The translations under genes and the position numbers were made by a program. Positions 26,118 to 33,610 of a DNA stretch of 33,610 nt are shown here, piece by piece (position 1 is the stretch's first letter; each line of letters opens with the position of its first letter). Under the pieces are notes generated by a model. It saw nothing but the letters and a program-made list of their open reading frames with translations, was not told the origin of the DNA and did not search any database. The DNA comes from an uncultured Schlesneria sp. (GTDB taxonomy: Bacteria; Planctomycetota; Planctomycetia; Planctomycetales; Planctomycetaceae): positions 1-33,610 of the forward strand of contig CAILLA010000179.1 in the NCBI GenBank assembly GCA_903834925.1, given 5' to 3'.

Positions 26118-29100
26118 ATGAAAGTCGTCGCCGTCTCTCTCTTGCGACAATGGCTTATCGCAATCGTTGCACTCGTTCTGTTTTGTACCGAGTCTCGTGC
26201 TCAGCTTCCGTCAACACGTCTGTCTGCGGTGTTCCCGCCGGGTGCTCAGGTCGGAACGACCGTTGACGTGACGCTGACGAGTGGTTTGGAATTGGAAGAA
26301 ATTTCCAAACTGCTGTTTAATCACCCCGGTCTTGTTGCAACGCCGAAAACTCAGGATGTCGGTGGCAAACCCGTTGCGATTGCGAATCAATTTGCGGTTT
26401 CAGTCGCCGCAGATGTCCCTCCGGGCAACTACGAGATCCGCACGGTTGGCTTCTATGGAATCAGTAATCCTCGGACGTTTGTTGTCGGTGTCAAAAAAGA
26501 ATTGAACGAAACCGAGCCGAACAATGCACGCGAACAGGCAGTTAAAGTCGAAGTCAATCAAACAGTGAATGCCAGAATTAATGGTGCCACAGATGTCGAT
26601 TGGTACAAGTTCGCGGGCAAAGCAGGGCAACGAGTACTCATCGATTGTGTCGCACGGGGAATCGACTCAAAGCTCGATGCCGCATTGGAGATCTACAACA
26701 CCGCCGGCAAGCGACTTGATTTCGCTCGTAAGAATCTTGTCAGTCAAGACGCATTGATCGACGTGACGTTGCCTGCCGATGCAGATTACCTGGTCAAGGT
26801 CTACGACTTCACCTACGCAGGCGGTGAGGACTATGTCTACCGCTTGACGATCTCAACGGGGCCTTACATCGACTTCGTCATGCCAGCCGCCGGGCTGCCC
26901 GGTTCCAATTCCCAATATACGTTATTTGGTCGCAACCTGCCGGGAGGACAGCCTGCGGGAATTGTTTCGCATGGTCATCCGTTAGAGAAACTGGTGGTCA
27001 ACATTCCATTGCCGGCCGCTTCGGACCTGCTGGACCCGAAACTGACGCTTGAACCGTTTTCTGCGGGAATTGATGCAGTTCCGTACGCCATCAATTCCTC
27101 GACGGGACCTTCAAATGTCGTGATGATTCAATTTAGTGGAACGGCACCGGTTGTTGAAACCGAACCAAATGACAAGGGTCCACAAGCCCAAAAGATCGTG
27201 GTCCCGGGCGAAATCGATGGGCAATTCCAGGCTCGAAATGACATCGATTGCTTCCAGTTTGATGCCAAAGCGAAAGAATCCTATTGGATCGAAGTCGTCG
27301 CTCATCGAGCGGGAGCCGCGCTTGACCCTGTTGTTGTGATTGATCAGGTGAAAACCAACGATAAAGGAGAAGAGACACTCACGCGAATTAGTGCTTTGGA
27401 CGACGATCCAACCAATCCGCTGGCCAACCTGTTCGATACGTTGAGCGATGACAATGTTGTGAAATTTGTTGCTCCTGCTGATGGAACCTTTCGCATTACG
27501 TTGCGAGAACGTTACGGCAATTCAAAGCACGATCTTGGCGTTTACCGATTAATTGTTCGCAAAGAGACCCCTGATTTTCGCGTGGTCGCTGTTGCCACAG
27601 CGCTGACGCCGCCGGGCCAGCGTCAAGCTACACCGTGCGGCATTACACTTCGACGGGGGGATAATTTTCCGGTCCAAGTCGTCGTGTTTCGTCGAGATGG
27701 TTATGCCGGGCCAGTGACGGTAACTGCCGAGGGACTTCCTCCTGGCGTTACCTGCCGTGATATCAGTGTCGGGGTTGCTCCTCCAAGTGGCGTCCTCGTT
27801 TTTTCTTCATCAGAAGATGCTCCAGCATGGGCGGGAACGATCCGTTTGGTCTCCAAAGCAAGGATTGATGACCCGACCGCGAGCGAAGCTTTGACCGCCG
27901 CTCAAGCGACTGCGAAAGCTGCAGCAGATGCCTTCGCCGCTGCTGACAAAGCGATTGCCAAGCCGACGGAAGAACTCACGAAAGCGAATGAAGCTCTTGC
28001 AGCCGCAAAAGTTGAACTCGCGGCCAAACCGGATGATGAGGGGCTCAAGAAGAAAGTCGCTGACGCGGAAACGAAGGTGACAGCCGCTGCTGCTGCTCTT
28101 AAGACTGCCACTGACGCCCGAGCTGCTGCAGATCAGAAAGTGAACGAAACCAAGGCCGCAGCCATCCAAGCAGAAAATGTGAAAAATGCCGCCGCTCGTG
28201 AAGTGACTCACCCCGCCCGTTATGGAACCATTGTCTGGGGTGCTCCACAGCCAAATATCCCCGGTGATGCACGACTCTCCGAGTCCATAGAGCTGTCAGT
28301 GATGGAAGAACCATCACCCTATCAGATCACGACCGACGTCCACAGGGTTGAAGCGAATCACAATCGTCAGATCCTTGTCCCGGTGAAGATCGCTCGTCGA
28401 AATGGTTTCGATCAACCGGTTAACATCACTGTCCAAGGGCAACCGCCTAACGCGCAGGTCGAAAATAAGCCGATTCCGAAAGAAAAGAATGACGAAGTAT
28501 TCCGTTTGTTTATTCCGCCGAACGCACCTGTCGGGACATACGTTACATACCTGACAGGCCAGGCTGCTGTGTCGTATCGAAAGAATCCTGCCAAAGCCGA
28601 TCGAACGAAAGCGGAGTTTACTGCTGCGGAACAGGCGGCCAATGCTGCGGCAGAGGCACTAAAGACCGCAACGGCGACAAAAGACGCCGCCATCAAAAAA
28701 GCCGCTGATGATGCTGCGAACCTGAAGAAATTGACAGAAGCCAAACAGCAATCGGACAAGGCTTTGGCAGACGCACAGGCGGCCGAAAAGGTTGCAGCGG
28801 AAGGGGTCAAAAACGCGGGTGATAATGCGGATCTCAAAGCCGCTGCCGAAAAGAAATTGGTTGACTCTCAACTGGCCGCAAAAACGGCTTTGGACGCTCA
28901 AACCGCGGCAGAAAAATCCCGAGCCGATGCCGAATTGGTCGGCAAGCAGGCTGACGAAGCGAAGGTCAAAGCGGAAGCAGAAACCAAAGTTGCGGACGAT
29001 AAGAATAAAGCCGCCACAGCAGAGAAGGCAGCAGCAGACCAACGGTTTAAAGCAGCCGATGCCTACGCCAAAGCCGCGAACCTCAACTTCCATCCCACAA

Positions 29101-29450
29101 CCACGCCGATCGTCATCACCGTGAAACCTGCTCCGTATACGTTGACAGCAGCGCCTGCTGACGGAGGCAGTGTCAAAGTCGGATCGAAAATCGAAGTGAA
29201 GTGCGAAGTGAAACGCCAAAATGGATTTACCGGCCCGGTCACTTTGAATCTGCCAATTCCTCCAAACGTTGCCGGTATCAAAGCTGAACCGGTTGTCATC
29301 CCCGCAGATCAGACGGCGGGGGTCTTAATTGTTGAAGCGGCCGGTGACGCTGCTGAAGCTCAACTGGCCAATATGGTCGTACGCGCAACCTCGCAATTCG
29401 AGGGTGAAGCCGCGGTCGACCAACCAGTCAATTTGAAGATCGTCAAGTAA
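26118..29450 (+). CDS. exported PPC-domain protein with two coiled-coil insertions
   Basis: 1110 aa with a signal peptide (about 1-28). Two pre-peptidase C-terminal (PPC)-type domains begin at ETEPN motifs near residues 131 and 346, each with DxDWYKF- or DIDCFQF-like strands. Further beta-sandwich segments follow, with the RRDGYAGPVTV / RRNGFDQPVNITV / RQNGFTGPVTLNL motif recurring three times. Two Ala/Lys/Glu/Asp-rich helical insertions lie at about 588-695 and 828-988 and are probably coiled coils; each interrupts the beta-rich part. Residues 629-646 (AAKVELAAKPDDEGLKKK) closely match part of the insertion in the next protein. AAGG lies 6-7 bases upstream of the ATG. It is 28 bases ahead of the WD40 gene, so co-transcription is likely. 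The substrate or partner is unknown, and secretion to the periplasm or surface is inferred. Confidence 0.85.
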   Translation: MKVVAVSLLRQWLIAIVALVLFCTESRAQLPSTRLSAVFPPGAQVGTTVDVTLTSGLELEEISKLLFNHPGLVATPKTQDVGGKPVAIANQFAVSVAADVPPGNYEIRTVGFYGISNPRTFVVGVKKELNETEPNNAREQAVKVEVNQTVNARINGATDVDWYKFAGKAGQRVLIDCVARGIDSKLDAALEIYNTAGKRLDFARKNLVSQDALIDVTLPADADYLVKVYDFTYAGGEDYVYRLTISTGPYIDFVMPAAGLPGSNSQYTLFGRNLPGGQPAGIVSHGHPLEKLVVNIPLPAASDLLDPKLTLEPFSAGIDAVPYAINSSTGPSNVVMIQFSGTAPVVETEPNDKGPQAQKIVVPGEIDGQFQARNDIDCFQFDAKAKESYWIEVVAHRAGAALDPVVVIDQVKTNDKGEETLTRISALDDDPTNPLANLFDTLSDDNVVKFVAPADGTFRITLRERYGNSKHDLGVYRLIVRKETPDFRVVAVATALTPPGQRQATPCGITLRRGDNFPVQVVVFRRDGYAGPVTVTAEGLPPGVTCRDISVGVAPPSGVLVFSSSEDAPAWAGTIRLVSKARIDDPTASEALTAAQATAKAAADAFAAADKAIAKPTEELTKANEALAAAKVELAAKPDDEGLKKKVADAETKVTAAAAALKTATDARAAADQKVNETKAAAIQAENVKNAAAREVTHPARYGTIVWGAPQPNIPGDARLSESIELSVMEEPSPYQITTDVHRVEANHNRQILVPVKIARRNGFDQPVNITVQGQPPNAQVENKPIPKEKNDEVFRLFIPPNAPVGTYVTYLTGQAAVSYRKNPAKADRTKAEFTAAEQAANAAAEALKTATATKDAAIKKAADDAANLKKLTEAKQQSDKALADAQAAEKVAAEGVKNAGDNADLKAAAEKKLVDSQLAAKTALDAQTAAEKSRADAELVGKQADEAKVKAEAETKVADDKNKAATAEKAAADQRFKAADAYAKAANLNFHPTTTPIVITVKPAPYTLTAAPADGGSVKVGSKIEVKCEVKRQNGFTGPVTLNLPIPPNVAGIKAEPVVIPADQTAGVLIVEAAGDAAEAQLANMVVRATSQFEGEAAVDQPVNLKIVK

Positions 29451-29478
29451 ATCATTTTTTCAGACTCAAGGCTCTGCC

Positions 29479-32385
29479 ATGCTGAATCGTTTTTTTTCGT
29501 TCTCGACAGTGTTTGCGGTTGCGTTTTTGTGTACCCAAGTCGGGCTGTCGCAAGAAGCCAAAAAGCCAGGAAAGATCGATCCGGTCGAGGCCAATCTGGG
29601 GCGACCAGTCGACTTTGAAAAAGACATTCAGCCCATCCTCGACGAGAAATGCGTTGCCTGCCACAACGTCGCCATCGCGGAAAGCAAATTGATTCTCGAA
29701 GATGTTCCTGCCATCGTCAAAGGTGGCAAACGAGGAACCTCGGTCGTCGCTAAAGACGTTGAAAAAAGTCTGATCTATCAGGTGGCGTCCCGAGCGGCTG
29801 ATCCCGCCATGCCACCTCTTCCTAATAAAGTCTCTGCATCCGCGTTCACACCGCAAGAACTCGGTCTGTTGAAAAAGTGGATTGAAGAGGGTGCGACAGC
29901 TGGTTCTGGTTCAGGACAACACGCGGTTCCCTGGCAATCGGTACCGTCGAATATGCACGCGATTTACAGCGTTGCTCTTTCCACCTGGGGACGCTGGGCT
30001 GCTTGTGGTCGAGCCAATCAGATTGACCTTTACGATGTCACAACGGGCGAATATGTGACTCGGCTTCAAGATCCGGCGTTGCTGGCGATCAAGCAGGGAG
30101 ACAAAGCCTTTTATCCGCACGGCGCGGCTCATCGGGACTTTGTTCACGCGATTGCTTTCAACCCGCAAGAAAACCTGCTGGCCTCCGCTGGCTATCGCGA
30201 AGTGAAACTATGGCAACGATTGCCCAACGTCCAATTAGGAGCTTTCCCTCAGGATCAATCGGTGACGTCGGTCGCAGTTTCGCCAGACGGAAAGTGGATT
30301 GCACTCGGTCGAGCGGATAACTCGCTCGTGATTCAAAGCTCAGTCGATGCCAATGCACGACGAGTGCTTGCAGGACATGCTGGTCCTGTCACAGGGGTTC
30401 AATTCACGTCGGATTCGGCAAAACTCGTCAGCGGCTCGAAGGATAAAACACTGCGGCTTTGGAATGTCGCTGATGGACAGCAGGCGGGTCTGCTGGAAAC
30501 GCCTCATGAAATTACTTGCGTCGCGCTGAATTTGGACGGAACACGGGTCTTCTCGGGCCATGCCGGAGACAACTTCATTCGCGGCTGGACGGTACCGTTT
30601 GAAGCTCCAAAACCGGCTGAAGGGGACAAGCCCGCCGAACCAGTGAAGCCAGTCGTTGAGATGAAAGGACATGGAGGCCCTGTTAGTGCAGTAGCTCTCC
30701 TTCTTCCCGCAGGAACTCAACTTGTTTCCGCAAGCGCTGATGCAACATGGCGCGTTTGGGAAATTGCCAACGGCAATCAAGCACGTGCTCAAAACCACGG
30801 TGCCCCGATCACCGCATTGTCTATAAAGAACGACGGGCAATTCCTGGTGACTGCCGGAGCGAATAATATGGCTCGCCTCTGGAAAATTGATGGCAACCCT
30901 GTCGCAGAACTGAAAGGAAATATCGCCGCTCAGCGGAACGTGCTGAAGCTTACCGACGATGACACTGTCGCCAAGTCGCGAGTTCAACTCGCCGACGCCA
31001 GCTTCAAAGCGGCCGAAAAGAACTTTAAAGAACGAGAAGAAGCGACCAAGAAAGCCGTCGAACAAAAGACTGCGATGGAAAAGGCACTGACCGAAGCAAA
31101 AACTAAAGAACAGGCCGCTTTGGCAGTCGTTGAAGCCGCAAAAACAGAACTCGCTGCCAAGCCCGACGACGAAGCGTTGAAAAAGAAGAAAACCGATGCG
31201 GAAGCCGCTGCCACGAAAGAAACAGAAGCGGTGAAGAAGGCTCAGGAAGCATTCGATGCGGCAGCAAAAACTGTCGTTCAGTCCGAGAAAGGTCAACAAA
31301 CTGCTGACGAACAACAGAAACAAGTCAAACTCGTCCTGGACCAGGAAACTAACGCGGCCAAACAGGTCGAAACGGTGTTCAACCAGGCAAAGGCCGACCT
31401 TCCTGCCGCCGATGGCAAACCCGTGAAATCCGTGGCGTATGTCGCCGACGGTAAACTGATCGCCACAGCAGGCGATGACGGCACCATCCGAATTTGGAGC
31501 GGAACAACAGGGAAACCCCTCGAAGAAATCACCGGGCACAAAGCCCCCGTCGGACTGCTCGCGTCGGGACCAAACCGAGTCCTTGTTGGTGTGAGCGATG
31601 ATAAACAAGTTTTGACATGGGATTCAAATCCCTCCTGGAAGTTGATCGCGACTCTCGGTCCTCCGTCAGAAAATTCACTGGATCTTGCGAAGTCACAGTT
31701 CATTAACCGAGTTCTCTCGCTCGCATTCAGCCCCGATGGAAAACTGCTCGCCACGGGTGGCGGCGATCCTTCACGCAGTGGTGAACTGATTCTCTGGAAC
31801 GTCGATACCAAAGCGATCGTGAAACAGTTTATCGACGCTCACAGTGATACGGTCTTTGCGATCGACTTTTCACGTGACGGAAAACAACTCGTCAGTGGCG
31901 CGGCGGACAAGTTCGTCAAGCAATTCGACGTCGAGTCCGGCAAACTGATTCGTTCGTTTGAAGGACATACGCATCACGTTTTAGGAGTTGCCTGGAAAGC
32001 AGACAGCAGCCGCATTGCAAGTGCCGGAGCTGACAACGCGATCAAGGTCTGGAACGTCGAAACGGGAGAACAGCACCGAACAATTCAGAACTACACCAAA
32101 CAGGTGACATCCATTCGTTACATCGGAGCCAGCGACAACCTGATCAGTGGCAGTGGAGATAAGACGGTCAAGATGCACCGATCTAACGACGGCGGCAACT
32201 ACCGGAATTTCGCAGGACCAACCGACTTCGTCTATTCCGTCGCCGTGACCCGAGACGAAGCGATCGCCGCAGCAGGTGGAGAAGATGGCGTCTTAAGAAT
32301 CTGGAACGGAACCAACTCGCAAGAACTTTTCAAATTCGAAGCCCCTAAGCCGCCCGCCGACAATGTCCAGGCCAGCGCAAAGTAA
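29479..32385 (+). CDS. exported cytochrome-WD40 protein with central coiled coil
   Basis: 968 aa with a signal peptide (about 1-24). A planctomycete cytochrome-type domain (about 43-140) has CVACH (Cys58, Cys61, His62) and a likely Met ligand in MPPLP (Met111). Fourteen WD40-like repeats follow: seven at about 150-490 (for example VTGVQFTSDSAKLVSGSKD ... RLWNV) and seven at about 645-955 (for example VLGVAWKADSSRIASAGAD ... KVWNV). Between them, about 495-640 is an Ala/Lys/Glu-rich coiled coil with no WD repeats. Each set of seven could close one propeller. The coiled coil contains AAKTELAAKPDDEALKKK (553-570), shared with the preceding protein. A heme-bearing exported scaffold is the simplest reading. 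Confidence 0.88.
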   Translation: MLNRFFSFSTVFAVAFLCTQVGLSQEAKKPGKIDPVEANLGRPVDFEKDIQPILDEKCVACHNVAIAESKLILEDVPAIVKGGKRGTSVVAKDVEKSLIYQVASRAADPAMPPLPNKVSASAFTPQELGLLKKWIEEGATAGSGSGQHAVPWQSVPSNMHAIYSVALSTWGRWAACGRANQIDLYDVTTGEYVTRLQDPALLAIKQGDKAFYPHGAAHRDFVHAIAFNPQENLLASAGYREVKLWQRLPNVQLGAFPQDQSVTSVAVSPDGKWIALGRADNSLVIQSSVDANARRVLAGHAGPVTGVQFTSDSAKLVSGSKDKTLRLWNVADGQQAGLLETPHEITCVALNLDGTRVFSGHAGDNFIRGWTVPFEAPKPAEGDKPAEPVKPVVEMKGHGGPVSAVALLLPAGTQLVSASADATWRVWEIANGNQARAQNHGAPITALSIKNDGQFLVTAGANNMARLWKIDGNPVAELKGNIAAQRNVLKLTDDDTVAKSRVQLADASFKAAEKNFKEREEATKKAVEQKTAMEKALTEAKTKEQAALAVVEAAKTELAAKPDDEALKKKKTDAEAAATKETEAVKKAQEAFDAAAKTVVQSEKGQQTADEQQKQVKLVLDQETNAAKQVETVFNQAKADLPAADGKPVKSVAYVADGKLIATAGDDGTIRIWSGTTGKPLEEITGHKAPVGLLASGPNRVLVGVSDDKQVLTWDSNPSWKLIATLGPPSENSLDLAKSQFINRVLSLAFSPDGKLLATGGGDPSRSGELILWNVDTKAIVKQFIDAHSDTVFAIDFSRDGKQLVSGAADKFVKQFDVESGKLIRSFEGHTHHVLGVAWKADSSRIASAGADNAIKVWNVETGEQHRTIQNYTKQVTSIRYIGASDNLISGSGDKTVKMHRSNDGGNYRNFAGPTDFVYSVAVTRDEAIAAAGGEDGVLRIWNGTNSQELFKFEAPKPPADNVQASAK

Positions 32386-32615
32386 CGGGTCCCTTATTGA
32401 TAAACCCCACTGCCCCTGAGACGGTGGTTATCGGGCCTTTGCCTCAGCAGTTTGCATGATTTCGTCCCGGTGACGGAGTGCTCGCATTTCGTAGTGGCTG
32501 TCAATGATTGCTGACTTGCGGAAGCGCTGTCATTTGGACAACATAATTGCGAAAAAATAACGTTGCCCCCTAATTTCCTTTACGCCAAGAACGTTTCATA
32601 TCAAAGTATATTGAG

Positions 32616-33278
32616 ATGGAAATTAAGGACAATCAGCAGCGTTTAAAACAACTGGTCTTTCGAATTCGGCTGGCGTCTTTGGTTCTGATCGGTCTGGGAG
32701 TTTGCGGCGGACTTGCGATTGCAAGAATTGGCATTCGTCAGACGTGGGATGCCTGGCAGTCGCCGAGTTGGCGGACGACGCCTGGCGTCATCACCGCCAG
32801 TTCCATGTCGGTATCCACGACGACTAATTCCCGAGACGATCCCGTTCAACGAAATCGGAGCATTCGTCAGGAGGTCACTAAGGATGTCTGGATTCCGCAG
32901 GTGACATTTTTATTCGAACTTGACGGCAAGAAATACGAAGGGCATCGAATTGGCGTGGGTGATGTCCCTTCCGACAGCCATTCGGGCGCCGATGAGATCG
33001 TCAAACGGTATGAAGCAGGGGCAACCGTAACGGTCTACGTTGATCCCAGCAACCCAACGGAATCCATCCTTCAACCGGGAATCACTTTTGGAGCAGTGGG
33101 GCCGCTGATTATTGGAACGGTGCTCTGCTTCTGTCTGGCGTGTCTCGCCTACGGCGTCATGTCAAAAAAGCTGGCATCGTTAGTGGAAGTCTGCTGCAAA
33201 CCTCCGGGGACATATCTCGTCGGCCAAGACGGGCAACTGATCCCTGTGAAACATCAGCGTCACAAAAAGAGACGCTAG
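32616..33278 (+). CDS. DUF3592 membrane protein
   Basis: 220 aa. There are two transmembrane helices, about 17-37 and 155-182. The loop between them (about 45-150) is the DUF3592 type: WRTTPGVITASSM, VWIPQVTFLFELDGKKYEGHRI, YEAGATVTVYVDPSNPTES. The N- and C-termini would be cytoplasmic, and the C-terminal tail is basic (HQRHKKRR). No specific function is known for this family. The ATG at 32616 has only a weak ribosome-binding site. It lies 230 bp after the WD40 gene, in a gap without a recognisable RNA or gene, so it may have its own promoter. Confidence 0.85.
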   Translation: MEIKDNQQRLKQLVFRIRLASLVLIGLGVCGGLAIARIGIRQTWDAWQSPSWRTTPGVITASSMSVSTTTNSRDDPVQRNRSIRQEVTKDVWIPQVTFLFELDGKKYEGHRIGVGDVPSDSHSGADEIVKRYEAGATVTVYVDPSNPTESILQPGITFGAVGPLIIGTVLCFCLACLAYGVMSKKLASLVEVCCKPPGTYLVGQDGQLIPVKHQRHKKRR

Positions 33279-33445
33279 CGACCGCTGGGAAACCCACGAA
33301 AAAGAACGCAAACGTGATGAGGATGAGACTTCTCTCGGTACGTGCTCGCGACGCTGGAGATGGCGTGCACACTATTCGGAAACGCTGTGAGGGAGTTTTC
33401 TTGAGGTGCTGACGTGACGTGCCATTGCATCGGACTTCTTCGAGT

Positions 33446-33476
33446 TTGAAACTTGACTCATTGAGTCAAATTTCAA
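33446..33476. repeat. near-perfect hairpin
   Basis: TTGACTCA and TGAGTCAA form a perfect 8-bp stem around one base, continued by a further 6 bp after one C/A mismatch. Two-fold symmetry at this length could suit a dimeric binding protein or a small stem-loop. No T-tract follows. Confidence 0.7.
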
Positions 33477-33494
33477 GATTTCTTTCAAAGTCGC

Positions 33495-33610
33495 CTTCTC
33501 GCTCCGCCGAGAAGAAAGCCGAATTTCCATTGACCTTGTGATCCAACGGGGCTTTCAAGTGCAAGTCGAGGTCTGCTGCAATTCGGCTATCGTCTCGGCG
33601 GAGCGAGACG
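33495..33610. repeat. nested inverted repeats at the window edge
   Basis: CTTCTCG/CGAGAAG (33495-33501 and 33508-33514) enclose CTCCGC; CGTCTCG/CGAGACG (33591-33597 and 33604-33610) enclose its reverse complement GCGGAG. The 16-base blocks 33497-33512 and 33593-33608 are mutual inverted repeats, and GCCGAAT/ATTCGGC (33518-33524 and 33581-33587) extend the pairing. The element may continue beyond the window. Confidence 0.8.

Larger units (their letters stand above)
33279..33610. other. gene-free tail of the window with palindromic repeats
   Basis: 332 bp with no credible gene. It holds the hairpin at 33446-33476 and the nested inverted repeats at 33495-33610. The rest shows nothing recognisable. 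Confidence 0.6.

Noticed and set aside
30340-31608. 422-codon open frame on the minus strand opposite the WD40 gene
   Set aside because: It is antisense to a clearly coding WD40/coiled-coil frame, lacks any recognisable domain, and is expected from the codon bias of an Ala/Lys/Glu-rich gene. The same applies to the minus-strand frame at 28659-29219.
32386-32615. Possible RNA gene or terminator between the WD40 and DUF3592 genes
   Set aside because: Only short imperfect pairings are seen (for example around GATAAACCCC and GGTGGTTATC), with no tRNA-like features and no T-tract.
33446-33476. Intrinsic terminator for the DUF3592 gene
   Set aside because: It lies about 170 bases past the stop codon and is not followed by a T-tract.

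Overview
The window (about 53% GC by eye) comes from a planctomycete, most probably order Planctomycetales. The evidence is the combination of DUF1501, DUF1549/DUF1553, planctomycete-type cytochrome (CxxCH) domains, PPC-domain secreted proteins, giant WD40 proteins, an EPCGC-type multiheme lipoprotein and an FHA-GAF-PP2C regulator. Genes are large, mostly well spaced and often exported. GTG and TTG starts are used several times. I see no rRNA, tRNA, CRISPR array, transposase gene or phage gene.

Layout. 1-271: a 120-bp tandem repeat rich in stem-loops. 293-4530 (minus): a run of secreted PQQ-like propeller, DUF1549/DUF1553 and DUF1501. 4531-4928: a gap holding a 173-bp MITE-like inverted-repeat element. 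4929-5810 (minus): a second secreted propeller, divergent from a GH5-like glycosidase (5978-7078, plus). 7136-8301 (minus): a coupled DUF971 / 7-TM membrane protein pair. 8518-14912 (minus): a cell-surface run of WecA/TagO-like glycosyl-phosphate transferase, O-antigen-ligase-like protein with TPR-like tail, DUF1573 protein, and a lipoprotein joining a 5'-nucleotidase-like domain to a tetraheme cytochrome. 15079-16893 (minus): a zinc-ribbon/TM/trypsin-like protease. 17130-17630 (plus): a small unrecognised membrane protein. 17853-20933 (minus): an FHA-GAF-PP2C phosphatase and a uronate-isomerase-like enzyme. 21208-23255 (plus): MgtC-like and DUF2252 proteins. 23454-32385 (plus): three large exported proteins, DUF1549/DUF1553, PPC plus coiled coil, and cytochrome plus 14 WD40 repeats. 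32616-33278 (plus): a DUF3592 membrane protein. 33446-33610: nested palindromes running off the window edge.

How genes may work together. Two separate DUF1549/DUF1553 systems sit here with different partners. In the plus-strand trio, two adjacent and otherwise unrelated proteins carry Ala/Lys/Glu-rich coiled-coil insertions that share an almost identical 18-residue segment (16/18) although most synonymous positions differ. In the second protein the coiled coil lies exactly between seven WD repeats and another seven, so it looks like a strut between two propellers. This suggests a coiled-coil-assembled, heme-bearing exported complex and is the most interesting protein-level signal. The three structured non-coding repeats (start, 4684-4856, end) are the most interesting DNA-level signals. 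All functional statements rest on reading translated motifs by eye; no searches were run.
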